Of a DNA stretch of 64,000 nucleotides, positions 20,501 through 30,870 are shown one piece after another. The notes under the pieces are model-generated. The model did not search any database. It was not told the DNA's origin and saw only the letters and a list, made by a program, of their open reading frames with translations. The position numbers and the translations under genes were made by a program. This DNA is from Stomoxys calcitrans (Eukaryota > Arthropoda > Insecta > Diptera > Muscidae): assembly GCF_963082655.1 (NCBI RefSeq), contig NC_081556.1, forward strand, positions 151,242,501 to 151,306,500. Direction: 5' to 3'. The first letter of the stretch is position 1, and each line of letters opens with the position of its first letter.

Positions 20501-23500
20501 TTATTTTGAGATTAAATAAACGAATTATTTAAAACCCTTTTAATCCAACCAACTTACATTTAGAAACACCTATAAAATAAGAAAAAAATCACTGTTTATT
20601 TTTTCTGTCTATTTCATGCAAACAATTTTTCAGTTCACATGTCCCCCATTTATAATCTTGTACAGCTTGCAAACCAGAAATGGCAAAAATTATGTAATAG
20701 TGAGAAAAAAAGAGGTAAATTTCAATTATGACACAAATACTTGCACAAGTAAACATGTAAACACAAGCGGTTTGGTTTTTTTAGTTGGCCACCACACTAT
20801 CAGCTGTTATGTTACTACACTTACTGTGGCCCAATTATATCTCTTATAACCAACAACAATCATACGAAGAGCAGGAAATCCCACAAAACTCATTCGCCTA
20901 CTAAGGCTTAGTGGTCTATGCAAGTTCAGAGCATGGGAGTATGCAGTATGGTAAAGAGAGTTGCCACAAGACAAAGTTTTCTGGAAAAGCGGACAAAAGA
21001 ACATTTCACTTATTTTACATTGGTTTACTATACCCAAAACAATAGGATGGGGATACACTTATCTATACGTTCACCTTGAAATATTGATCTGCTACCCTAT
21101 AAAAATATATATACTTGATCGTCTTGACATTTTAAGTCCATCTTGTCATTACCTTACGTCCGCCTGCCTTTTGAATTACGATAGCGGTCGAACGAAATAT
21201 CCGTTTGAAATTTTGCACAGATACTTCTTGTCCTTGGGGAGGTCACTGTAGCGCCGAAGTTAGCATGTCCACCTATAACGCTGAACGCCTGGGTTCGAAT
21301 TCTGGCAAGAACATCAGCATTTTTTTTCAGCGGTTGTTCTCCCTTCCTAATGCTGGTGACATTTGTTAGATACTTTGTCACCCCAAAGAGGTGTCGCACT
21401 GCGGGACGCCGTTAGGAATCGACTATAAAAAGGAGGTTCCTTCTCATTGAGCTTAATTGGTCTAAACCCGATGTAGCTACCATATAAACCTGATATAGCT
21501 CCCATACATTGACCACAGTAGCGCAGTGAAAATCATGTCCGCCTATGATGCTGAATGATCGGGTTCGAATCCTAGTGAGAACATCAGGAAAATTTTCAGC
21601 GGTGGTAATTCTCTCCTAATTCTGACGACATTTGTGAGGTACTATTGCATATAAAAATTTCTCCCCAAAGAGGTATCGCACTGTGGCACGCCGTTCGAAA
21701 TCGGCTATAAAAAGGAGGTCCCTTAGCATTGAGCCTTAACTTGAATCGGACAGCACTCATTTATATGAGAGAAGTTTGCCCCTGTTCCTTAATGGTATGT
21801 TCATGGGCAAATTTGTTCAAGAACATATAAACCGACCACCCGGTTTGAGATCTTGACCTACTGCAGGCCATAATTATTCTTTGTTTTGGCTGAAATTGTG
21901 TACATGGTGTTTTATTATGACTTCCAACAACCGTGACAGTTGCGGTTCAAATCGGTCTAAAATCTGATAAGTCTTCCAGCTATAAACCGTCCCACCGATT
22001 TGATATTTTGAGCCTCTAGAAGCCGCAATCGTTACCGATAAGGCTGAAGTTTTTGTAACGACTTCCAACAACTGTGCCAAGAACGGTCCAAATCGGTCTA
22101 TAACCTGATATAGCTCCCATATCTTGGGCCGTAAATCCTGATTTAAGGCTCTCGTCAGCTGATTTTATAAAACGAAAACAGATGATCGAGCCATTAAATC
22201 CGGATTTAAAGACCAGTGTAAACGGGGTTTTCGCTTGTTTGAGCGTGTGTCGAATGATAGCAATCTCCTATGGTTAGATGTTAAAGTGACGTAGGGGGTT
22301 TTTTATGCTGGTGAGACAAAAAAATTAATTTTGCTATGCCAATCGAAAAATTTTGACGTTTGTCAAAAATCAAAAGTAAACAAGATGTGCGCGCTACATA
22401 ATAATACAAGAAACAGCCAGAAAATAATAATTATTTGCGTAATGAATATTTTTCAAAAATATTTTCCCTTACTGCTAGCAGTTATATTGCAAATGTGAAC
22501 GCTGCAATATGGAGATATTTTAGGTGTTGCTTTGGAAAAGAGGAAAACATGGGGAGTAAGACATATAATGTTATTTTAATGACATCTGTATTAATTATTT
22601 CCCAATTTTAGGGAAATAATTAATACAGTTTTGTACATGGAAACTTCATAACGAATCATTACTTCACGAAAAATGAATGCAAATGCAAATCTGCTTCTAT
22701 TGTTTACATGAAAATGATGAATGAAATCAAGATATTGGGTTGCCCAAAAAGTAATTGTGGATTTTTTAAAAGAAAGTAAATGCTTTTTTAATAAAACTTA
22801 GAATGAACTTTAATCAAATATACATTTTTTACACTTTTTTTCTAAAGCAAGCTAAAAGTCACAGCTGATAACTGACAGAAGAAAGAATGTAAGTACAGAG
22901 TCACAAGCTGTGAAAAAAATTTGTCAACGCCGACTATATGAAAAATCCGCAATTACTTTTTGGGCAACCCAATATATTCATTTACAGGAAGTGACAGTTG
23001 CCCAAGATTTTGATCTTGGGCACTGAGTGCACTGTCTGTCAAAATCAGTGATGAGTGCAACCCTGATTTTATGTATGTTACTAGTTCGTACCATTTTTCT
23101 TTGTTTGTGTGTGTTACGTTTCTTAACTATAATCCTCACACGCAACAAAAATTCGCGAGAAATAATTGTACTCAGCTGTTTTCGGTTCTCTACCTGTTAA
23201 TTAAGTCATGAATGAAACTCATGCCGATAAACAAACTATTGACGCCGTTGTAGAAAAATTTCTAAACGGCGCCATCATTTCAATAAACTACAAACACAAA
23301 TCTGTACTTTTGTCCACTATTGTTAAATAACAACCTTTTAGAATCCCGTTGCCAATGATAATAAACAATAATTTTACTTATTTTATGCCAAATAAGTTGT
23401 TTAAATTTGGTGACGTCTGCCCACAATGTAGGCGGCTAAGTTATGCGGCACGCAAGTTGGTTACCAAAACGCAAATTAATTTACAATTACTGGCATGGCA

Positions 23501-25048
23501 CTTTGTTCAATGAAACGTCAAAATTTGCTGTGCTGTCAAACATCTTACTAGCCCCTGGGCTACTCAAAAATTATTCCCCACGCTTAACATCATATTTTTA
23601 CTATCCCTACAACTTTGCTACCATTCGACACACAACCTTTATATGTATTTTAAATTGGCTTTTTTCCCCACAATTTTTGTTTTCCAAAATAAACTTATTG
23701 GCAACACTGTTAATGAGTAAGTCTCTCTCGTTGATATACCATACATTTGGGGAATGGGTCACTTCGCTTAAATGAGACGCTTTAAATGGGTTACACTCAA
23801 ACTCAAATGAAATGAGTGTGTCAAATGGCCCCAATCTGTGTAAGCACATTTTTGAAGTGAACCAAACGTCGAACGGCGTCAAGGTCTTTTTGTTTATAAA
23901 TTCAAAGATGTTGTAATGAACCCGCTGCTTTCGGTTTGACAAACAAAACAATGATGCCCACCCTCCCCCCTCTGGCGTTCTCTGTGGCTTGAGTCTTCAA
24001 GTGAAATGAGGCCAAGCGGCAAGGCACAGAAAAAAGTCTCAAGGCAAACGAGTTTGTTTGTTTTTCCTAGCCACCATTTATTATTATCTTTGACGGAATC
24101 GAATCAATTTGATGTCAATCACCTGCCGCTGTTGCTGCAGTTGATGATGGTACTTTCGTTCGTGTGGGCTCTTGGTGGTGGTTAAAGCGCACAAATAATG
24201 TCTAGCGGTCGATGGTGGTATATGTATTTGCTTTTCCATTTCATTGATATTCAAACCACATTGTGGTTGTTGATGGCTTAGTTGATTTCGAAAGTAAAGG
24301 TTTTTTACTGATTTAGTTTAAGCGACACCTTTTAAGCACTTTAGGTTGGCAAACTACACTACCTGCTAGGCTTCCCTCTCTCTCACTGAAAGCAGTCGCT
24401 ATAGAATTTTCAGCACGCACTTTGGCATGAAGAAGAAAGTAGGGCGGTGGTGGCGGCGGCATAAAAATAAAGTCTTTTAGAAATTGGTGTCAAAGCTAAG
24501 AAAGTTTTGATTTGCAACGCTGCTTTGTTTTTCAGTACATACATATACAGTTTGAGATTGGGAAATTTTCTAAGGAGGTGTCAATTGGTTTATTATGTTG
24601 CCAATTTCCGCGAAAAATATAAGGAACTGATAAATTTAAGGTGGTTCATTATCACAAAATGGCTCAGATTTCCTCCTTAGACAACAAAACGGCCGGCTAA
24701 TAGCAATAAACAATGTATTTCTTAACAGGAAACTGTGAAAAACAAAGAGTGTTAGATGTTGTCTATCTCTCTCTACACTTCAATTATGTTTCAAAGTGAT
24801 GATATTTAAAGACTCTTCAACAATCATCGCCTAATCAATTATCAAAAATCACCAAGACAAAAATGTCCGTTGCTCGAATACTTTATTTTATACACTACAT
24901 TCACCAGCCACACAGAAATTAATTAATTAACCCCTTAAGTGATAATTAAGAAATTTCAAAACTTTTCACATATCCAATGGCACACTTTAACACCTCCAGA
25001 TGTGAAGAAAACACTTACGGGCAATAAGAAAATTCCCAATTTGAACAT
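17572..25048 (-). CDS. Small Tyr-rich secreted peptide, three exons (76 aa, uncharacterised)
   Basis: Reconstructed from splice signals, transcribed right to left. Exon 1: 25048-25019 (MFKLGIFLLP, donor CCC|GTAAGT, phase 0). Exon 2: 17841-17759 (acceptor ttttcag; begins FLVVVVCFLRLVNA; donor AAAG|GTAAGTAC, phase 2). Exon 3: 17689-17572 (acceptor atttcag, TAG at 17574-17572). Joined exons 1-2 make a classic signal peptide, with cleavage likely after VNA. The mature ~52 residues contain ten tyrosines, the block YYDANGRGKLLYGYGG and the C-terminus TPLEGIH. There are no cysteines after cleavage and no obvious dibasic processing sites. Intron 1 is ~7.2 kb and full of mobile elements; intron 2 is 69 bp. 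I do not recognise the family; a cuticle-associated or immune-type peptide is only a guess. Exons 2-3 are strong; exon 1 is the best fit seen. Confidence 0.7.
17960..18240 (-). repeat. Family C dispersed repeat, relic
   Basis: Shares 'gaccgtcccatgctataaag', 'caaatagagaaacgcataccctccc' and similar phrases with 41385-41600, 57480-57745 and 59477-59585. Confidence 0.5.
18266..18800 (-). mobile_element. 3' end of an I-group non-LTR element, split by hAT-like MITE X
   Basis: Matches the 3' non-coding part of the element at 44071-44600: a tail of TTAGGTT-type repeats, then gaaaagagggtgc, then after the MITE gaattccgtgctacttacaaaa and gttggttcatgtctggtattg. A classic 5'-truncated LINE copy, itself interrupted at 18381-18656. 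Confidence 0.65.
18381..18656 (+). mobile_element. hAT-like MITE X, copy 2
   Basis: Begins CAAGATATATTAATTTAC and ends ACAATTATGTCATG. Flanked by a perfect 8-bp duplication GTATAAAG (18373-18380 and 18657-18664). Imperfect inverted ends (CAxGATATA...AGGTAGTG) and the 8-bp duplication point to hAT mobilisation. No coding capacity. Confidence 0.85.
18801..19250. repeat. Family C repeat interrupted by MITE X
   Basis: Family C text flanks the MITE: catgctaggatcttaaa and ggcggcacggg on the left, gatatcgttattgggatcaa on the right. The uninterrupted form (ggcacgggttatcg) is visible at 57708-57722. Confidence 0.5.
18892..19147 (+). mobile_element. hAT-like MITE X, copy 1 (type copy, 256 bp)
   Basis: Flanked by a perfect 8-bp duplication GGGATATC (18884-18891 and 19148-19155). 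Ends CAAGATATATTCATTTACAG and, inverted, CATGATATAATTACCAGG. The interior carries ttgagtgcactat, gttactagttcgcgcc and cagctgtttacgg. Confidence 0.85.
19345..19640 (+). mobile_element. SINE-1 copy, 5'-truncated, carrying a small palindromic insertion
   Basis: Retains the B box GGTTCGAATCC, gagaccatcag, and the distal body (aaagaggtttcgcac, cttgaatcggactgcactca). The middle is split by 19451-19538. Confidence 0.75.
19451..19538. mobile_element. Small palindromic MITE P, copy 1
   Basis: Inserted in a SINE-1 body. It is built as an inverted repeat around ttataaaa, with arms carrying ggattaaatggcttgatcat and attaaatccggattta, and ends in gtgtaaacggg. A second copy is at 22131-22233. Confidence 0.55.
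19706..20300 (+). mobile_element. Family A array element, short copy with both ends
   Basis: Left module: ttatacccactaccttaggatggggtatac, then cattccgttcgtaacacctcgaaatattgatctg and tatatacttgatcg. Interior: two to three units (ccgatttggctgaaattttgc, caacaactgtgccaag, tataacctgatatagctccc). Right end: cggccgaacttagcac, then acttgttt. Non-coding. Confidence 0.75.
20301..21025. other. No recognisable feature
   Basis: AT-rich intronic DNA of the Tyr-rich peptide gene. No repeat match seen and no convincing coding frame. Confidence 0.35.
21238..21455 (+). mobile_element. SINE-1 copy, 3'-truncated
   Basis: Head ggaggtcactgtagcgc, B box GGTTCGAATTC, body to cattgagctt. The distal module is lost. 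Confidence 0.75.
21508..21830 (+). mobile_element. SINE-1 copy, near full length
   Basis: A box region cagtagcgcagtg, B box GGTTCGAATCC, body ggctataaaaaggagg, 3' module gttcatgggcaaatttg. Confidence 0.82.
22131..22233. mobile_element. Small palindromic MITE P, copy 2
   Basis: Inverted repeat: taaatcctgatttaaggctc on the left against gagccattaaatccggattt on the right, centred on gattttataaaacg. Followed by agaccagtgtaaacgggg, as in copy 1. Confidence 0.6.
22728..23210 (+). mobile_element. hAT-like MITE X, copy 3, interrupted by a mariner-type MITE
   Basis: Starts CAAGATA at 22728; the rest (TATTCATTTACAGGAAGTG) resumes after the nested MITE. Ends TTAATTAAGTCATG at 23210. Flanks AATGAAAT and AATGAAAC match 7 of 8. 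Confidence 0.78.
22735..22972 (+). mobile_element. Mariner-type MITE M, copy 1 (238 bp)
   Basis: Perfect terminal inverted repeats of at least 30 bp starting TTGGGTTGCCCAAAAAGTAA, flanked by TA duplications. The interior (gcaagctaaaagtcacagct) has no coding capacity. Inserted at the TA of MITE X's CAAGATATATTC. Confidence 0.88.
23211..24938. other. Unique intronic DNA of the Tyr-rich peptide gene
   Basis: No mobile element or exon recognised. Host-like unique sequence with short purine and GT-rich runs, for example ggtggtggcggcggc near 24447. Confidence 0.4.
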
Positions 25049-25207
25049 GATTTTAGCTGGAGTTTACCAACGCTCACTTAAATTCACTCTAAACAATTAT
25101 CGTCTCAAAAAAAAAGGATAATTCTTTTCCCCGTTTTGTTGACAAACGTAGTATTTCGTATAGAGCAATTTTATTTACTCTCTTCCTATTTTTCCGCGTT
25201 TGAATTA

Positions 25208-25217
25208 TTTTTTATAA
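25208..25217 (-). promoter_or_regulatory. Possible TATA box of the Tyr-rich peptide gene
   Basis: On the minus strand GGTTATAAAAAA lies about 160 bp upstream of the exon-1 ATG, giving a plausible short 5' leader. No other promoter evidence. Confidence 0.35.
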
Positions 25218-25602
25218 CCGTTTTTAAGCTCGTACAAAATGCGACTAAAATTTACCATTTGTCGTTGGGTTTATGACAATTGGTGTAGATTCAAGACGAG
25301 GCCAACAAAAACAAACAAACGTTGAGCTTGCAATTGAAGACATAATACAACAACAACAATAACATCATCATAACAACAAAAAAACTGGTTGGTAGTTGGA
25401 TTGTTTTTATTTTCTTTCATTTTTCATACTGTTAAGAGAGGTCATGGTATAGAAAAATGAAGAGAGAGAAGCAGAGAGAGACAAAGAAGTGAGCAAAAGA
25501 GCATATAAATTCCATATAATACGGCTACATTTTAAAAGGCAAGCACGAGCGATCAAACAGTTTCACCTTAACTTTTTATTTTAATTTCTTAATAATTTTA
25601 AT

Positions 25603-25742
25603 GGTCAACGATTTTCGTCGCCAGAAGATGATGCTGAAGCGTTCAATAACCACGTGTCTCAAAGTGGAAAAAGTGCTTCGATAATTTGTTTGACCGCATA
25701 CAAAAGTGTTCAAACATGATCGAGAATACTTTGAACAAATAA
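25603..25742 (+). pseudogene. Mariner transposase C-terminal relic
   Basis: Across two frameshifts the plus strand reads RFSSPEDDAEAFNNHVS, then WKKCFDNLFDRIQKC, then HDREYFEQ. This is the order and text of the last ~50 residues of Mos1/rosa-type mariner transposases. Only about 140 bp survive, directly against a family B element. Confidence 0.6.
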
Positions 25743-26756
25743 AAAGGCGTTAAGTTCGGCTGGGCCGAACTTTGGATACCCACCAACTCAGGTATATATG
25801 TAAACCACCTTTCGTCAAAATCCGGCAGCTATAGCGAAATATGTTCCGATTTGGACCAAATACTTATAAGTACAAGTCATTGTTCAATTGTGTATAACAA
25901 AATATTGGACATACGAAACGGATGTCCAAAAGCCTAACACAATTTACCGTCCCAAATTTCGGCAAATTTGGGCAATAAGTGCGCCTTTTATGGCCCCAAA
26001 ACCTTAAATCGAGAGATCGGTCTACATGGCAGCTATATCCAAATCTGAACCGATCTCAGCCAAATTAAAGAAGAATGTCGAAGGGCCTAACACAACTCAC
26101 TGTCCCAAATTTTGGCAAAATCGGACATTAATTGGGCTTTTTATGGGCGCAAGACCATACATCGAGAGATCGGTCTATATGGCAGCTATATCCAAATCTG
26201 GACCGGTCTAGGCCAAATTAAAGAAAAATGTCAAGTGTCCTAACACAACTCCAAATTTCAGCAAAATCGGATAATAAATGTGGCTTTTATGGGCCTTAGA
26301 CCCTAAATCGGCTGATCGGTCTATATGACAGCTATATCCAAATCTGGACCGATCAAATTAAACAAGGATGTCGAAGGGCCCAAAACAACTCACTGTCCCA
26401 AATTTCAGCAAAATCGGATAATAAATGTGGCTTTTATGGGCCTAAGACCCTAAATCGACGGATCGGTCTACATGGGGGCTATATCAAGATGTAGTCCGAT
26501 ATAGCCCATCTTCGAACTTAACCTGCTTATGGACAAAAAAAAAAATAATCTGTGCAAAGTTTGAGCTCTATTTTTAAATACTGTATCGTAATTTCAACAG
26601 ACAGGCGGACGGACATGGCTAGATCGTCTTAGATTTTTACGCTGATCAAGAATATATATACTTATAGGGTAGGAAATGGATATTTCGATGTGTTGCAAAC
26701 GGAATGACAAAATAAATATACCCCATCCTTCGGTGGTGGGTATAATAAGTCTCTGC
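25743..26756 (-). mobile_element. Family B array element with both ends
   Basis: Plus-strand left edge aaaaaggcgttaagttcggc with the TTCGGC/GCCGAA palindrome and ggatacccaccaactcag. Several units (cagctatatccaaatctg) follow. Right edge ccccatccttcggtggtgggtat. The element reads right to left. Confidence 0.75.
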
Positions 26757-26964
26757 AGAACGACGCTCAATGACACAAGTTTAGCAATTACAATACGAAA
26801 GAACCTCTCCGAACCATTCAAACGAATTTTCAGACAGGCAGATTCGGAATCCAGAAGCAGTAACTGCAGTCTATGAATAGTTCAAAAGAGAGTCAGTAAA
26901 AATGATTCCGGCAGCGCTGTCGCACAGTGGGAGAAAATCGAAAAAAAAACGTAGTTAAAAACTA

Positions 26965-27419
26965 GAGGCTCAAGAAGTCAAGACTCAAGATCGGTTTATA
27001 TGGCAGCTATAACAGGTTATGGACCGATTAGAACCATACTACTCACAGTTATCGAAAGTGATATCAAAACACTATGTGCAAAATTCCAGTCAAATCGGAC
27101 GAGAATTGCGCCCTCTAGAGGCTCAAGCAGTCAAGACACAAGATCGGTTTATATGGTAGCTATTACAAAACATGGACCGATTTGGCCCATTTACAAGCCC
27201 AACCGACCTACACTAATAAGAATTTCAAGCGGCTAGCTCTACTCCTTCAAAAGTTATCGTGCTTTCGACAGACAGACGGACGGACGGACATGGCTTATTC
27301 TACTTAAAATGTCACAACGATCAAGAATATATATACTTTATGGGGTCTCAGACGCATATTTCGAGGTGTTACAAACAGAATGACGAGTATACCCCCATCC
27401 TATGGTGGAGGGTATAAAA
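26965..27419 (-). mobile_element. Family A element, truncated at its right (palindrome) end
   Basis: Units gaggctcaagaagtcaaga and gatcggtttatatggcagct, then the left-end module inverted: cgacagacagacggacgg, atatactttatggggtctc, cccccatcctatggtggagggtat. Confidence 0.7.
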
Positions 27420-28335
27420 ATATGCCGTGTGAAAACGGGTGGAGATATCTCTTTGATACATGGAAAGGGTAGAGTTGAAGTGTTAGCAAGATTGTGTGTA
27501 AAATTTCAAGGCCCTAGGTTTTCCGGGTGCCTTTTGGCAGGCGCCTAAAATTGGTCACCTCGGCATTTCATTTATGGTCCGACTTTTACATTTTTTTTGC
27601 TGGACCCAAAAAAAACTTAAAATAATGAACTGGAGGCCACAAATATTGTCAGGTGCAAAAAATTGTTTGTATGGGTTTAGGGGACATGTGGAGTAAAAAA
27701 AAACATGTGCTCACTTGGGGGATCTGGGCTATGGAAAATTTGAACTCGAGGGGTTTTTCCAAATTTTTAATAAACAATTTTGTAGTACATATGGAAATCG
27801 GTTCGAAAAGTCTGAGGCAATTTTTTTTTCTTTTTCCACATTTAAGAATGAAATCGTAACGATTACTGTACGGCGTGTCGGAAGGAGGTTTTGTTTGGTT
27901 GCTCTTTATTTTGTCATAGCAACATTTCGTTACCACGTGTGTGGAATGCACGCAATTGCTGGAGGGGGACATTTTGTTTTTGTTTGTTTGGCATTGCTGA
28001 AACCGTCAGACCGTCAAGGCATCGGTCCGAAATCGAACAGATTCGTCGGCAAAATCATCCACATTTTGTAATACATTCGTCAAGAAATCGGCCCGAAATC
28101 AGAATTTTCCTGGAATTTTACTCCGACATCGGTCTGATATCGGTACGATATGGCGGAAATATATATTAGATTTCCCTCAGCCGGGTCGTTCGACAGCATG
28201 ACAAACACTTCTCTCGTTTTTAATTACGATGTCGGTAAGACATCGGAAAATTTTGTTAGCTGGGATATTATCCGAATCAAAAGAAATAGAAAAAACTTCA
28301 ATAAGCTAAAATTCCAAAAACAAATATTAATCATC
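27420..28335. other. Unclassified DNA, no gene recognised
   Basis: Open frames up to about 120 codons exist, but none shows a recognisable domain or supported splice structure. 28090-28240 has repeated 'catcgg' phrases without clear periodicity. Confidence 0.3.
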
Positions 28336-29533
28336 GAAAATCGCTTAATTGTTTTTCAAAATATTCCCCTTTAAAATCTATACACTTTTTCATGCGTTTG
28401 GACCAATTGCCGAACACCTTTGCCACTTTGATTGAGGTATATCCAAAACATGCATTCTGAACGCATCAATAGCTTCTTCAGGTGTCGAAAAACGTTGACC
28501 TCTCATTTTATTTTTTACATACGGGAATAAAAAGAAGTCATGCCAAGTCAGGACTATACGGCGGATGACTCATCACATCGATGTTTTCAGTACTCAAAAA
28601 TGCAGTGTTTGAGCCGATGTGTTAGACCTCGCATTGTCGTGTTGAAGAGTGATCCGACTTCGGCGGTTGGTTTTTCTGATTTCTTGGTAGACAACTGGTA
28701 AACAAATGGTTGTGTACCGCTCAGAATTGACTGTTCTGCGTTGCTCTAGTGGGACGATTGCGACATGTCCAGTTGCTTCGAAAAACAGGCGTGCATTTAC
28801 TTGGAAGTGCCTCGTGCGCGAGCATCTTTTGTTGGATTTGGCTCATCTTGAAACACCCATACAGTCGACTGATGTTTACTTTCGGACTTATATGGGTAAA
28901 TCCACGATCCATCACGTGTCACGATGTCATAGACGTGTCTCGAAGCACTGCTATCGTATTCTTGGAGCATTTCTTTCGACCAATCGACACGAGCCTTTTT
29001 TTCAGCGATTGACAAATTGTGTGGGACTTAACGTGAATAAATTTTTTGACGGTGTTCTGCAATATTGAAAGCATGCTGGACCCACTAATGCCAAAGGTTG
29101 CCTCAATCTCAAGATAGGTCACATAACGAACTTGCCGAATATCAGTTGGCGCACAGCATCAATGGTTTTTGGAACAACAACTGAATTTGGACGACCTTCT
29201 CGAAATTCGTCTTGGAGTGAAATACGACCTCGGTTGAATTCACCATACCATCGATAAACACTGGTCCTTGGTGGAGTTTCATCGATACTGTTGTTGAGTT
29301 AATCCACGTCGAAAGTTGTAAAAAATAATCGCACGAAAATGTTCACGATTTAATTACAATTTTTGGGCGAGATGAATCTTTTAAGTTACTGTAAACAACA
29401 CAAATAGCGCTCGCATGTCAAAACGTTCTGAGTTTGTATGTCCTCAAAAATGTCTAGCTTTACGATAGAGCTGTCAGTTGGCAGATTGTAACACAAGGAT
29501 TGTCCAATCCCGAAATATAAATGGCAACCCTCG
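28336..29533 (-). pseudogene. Mariner (Mos1/rosa-like) transposase pseudogene
   Basis: A cut-and-paste DNA transposase of the mariner family, read on the minus strand through frameshifts. In order: REHFRAIIFYNFRRGLTQQ, RTSVYRWYGEFNRGR, LQDEFREGRPNSVVV, TIDAVRQLI, KKARVDWSKEMLQEYD, VYDIVTRDGSWIY (first catalytic Asp region), STVWVFQDEPNPTKDARAR, RTVNSERYTTICLPVVYQEI, QHDNA (second Asp) and HPPYSPDLA. A small deletion then runs into the DFFLFP-type block with the third Asp, followed by MRGQRFSTPEEAIDAF and KRMKKCIDFKGEYFEKQ. Stops, frameshifts and the deletion near the third catalytic Asp make it inactive. A likely 5' terminal repeat (CGAGGGTTGCC on the minus strand) lies at 29523-29533; I found no matching other end. 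Confidence 0.85.
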
Positions 29534-29599
29534 TTTAGATTTGATCCAGGCTAGGGTACAACTCTTACCAAATGGTTGTTTCATGCAATCTGCATGAAA

Positions 29600-29690
29600 T
29601 CTGCCAATTGGAATTCTTTGCAACCTTTTACAAAATCAGAGATTGGAAAAAGAGCGGAGAAGATTGAGGGGCTTGGTAATCCTCTTATAC
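29600..29690 (+). repeat. RTE-type non-LTR 3' scrap
   Basis: Text 'cagagattgg aaaaagagcggagaag attgaggggcttgg' parallels 63587-63629 (agagattggataagaagcgcagaaggttgaggtgcttgg) at the 3' end of an RTE element. Confidence 0.4.
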
Positions 29691-30870
29691 CCTCCACCAT
29701 AGCATGGGGGGAATACTAATTTCGTCATTCTGTTTGTAACTACTCGAAATATTCGTCTGAGACCCCATAAAATATATATATTCTTGATCGTCGCGACATT
29801 TTATGTCGATCTAGCCATGTTCGTCCGTCTGTCTGTCGAAAGCAAGCTAACTTCCGAAGGAGTAAAGCTAGCCGCTTGAAATTTTGCACAAATACTTCTT
29901 ATTAGTGTAGATCGGTTGGTATTGTAAATGGGCCATATTGGTCCATGTTTTGATATAGCTGTTTTGATATAGAGCCTCTAGAGGGCGCAATTCTTATCCG
30001 ATTTAAATGAATTTTCAAATCGGCCAATAAACTGCTATAGCTGTCAAAAAAACCGATCTTGGGTCTTGACTTCTTGAGCCTTTAGAGGGCGCAATTCTTA
30101 TCCGATTTCAATGAATTTTTGCACGAAGTATTTTGTTATGATATCTAACAACTGTGCCAAGTATGGTTCAAATCGGTCCATAACCTGATATAGTTGCCAT
30201 ATAAACCAATCTTGGGTCTTGACTTCTTGAGCCTCTAGAGGGCGCAATTCTTATCCGATTTGAATGAATTTTTGCACGAAGTATTTTGTTATGATATCCA
30301 ACAACTGCGCCAAGTATGGTTCAAATCGGTTCATAACCTGATATAGCTGTCATATAAACAGGTCCAGAGACTTGACTTCTTGAGCTTCTAGAGGGCGCAA
30401 TTCCTATCCGATTTGTCTGAAATTTGGCATGACGTTTTTTATTCTTACATTCAACAACTGTGTCAAATAAGGATCAAATCGGTTCATAACCCGATATAGC
30501 TGCCATATAAACCGATCTGGGATCTTGACTTCTTGAGCCTCTAGAGGTCGCAATTATTATCCGATTTGCCTGAAATTTTGTATGACGGATCCTCTCATGA
30601 CAGTCAACATACGTGTTTATTTTGGTCTGAATCGGTCTATAGCCCGATTCAGCTCCCATATAAATCGATCTCTCTATTTTACTTCTTGATAATTTAATTG
30701 TGGTCCAAACCGGACCATATCTTGATATCGCTCTAATGGTAGAGCTAATCTTTTCTTATATTCTGTTTTGCCTAAGAAGAGATGCCGGGAAAGAACTCAA
30801 CAAATGCGATCCATGGTGGAGGGTATATAAGATTCGGCCCGGCCGAACTTAGCACGCTTTTACTTGTTTA
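29691..30870 (+). mobile_element. Family A array element, full length with both ends
   Basis: Left end ttataccctccaccatagc, module cattctgtttgtaactactcgaaatattcg. The interior has at least five units; the marker ATAACCTG/ATAGCCCG falls at 30027, 30180, 30333, 30486 and 30639, exactly 153 bp apart. Right end ggtggagggtatataag, the TTCGGCCCGGCCGAA palindrome, then cttagcacgcttttacttgtt. Both termini carry inverted ATACCCTCCACCAT text. Confidence 0.82.

Larger units (their letters stand above)
21026..22130 (+). mobile_element. Family A element broken by two SINE insertions
   Basis: Left module at 21026-21237 (ggatggggatacac, gaaatattgatctgctaccc, acttgatcgtcttgacatt). Short array pieces at 21456-21507 and 21831-22130. 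The pieces run in the same direction and resume after each SINE. The right end is missing and is replaced by MITE P. Confidence 0.65.

Noticed and set aside
27653..28374. Several overlapping frames up to 120 codons
   Set aside because: No domain, no splice-supported structure, and adjacent to a mariner pseudogene; not enough to call a gene.
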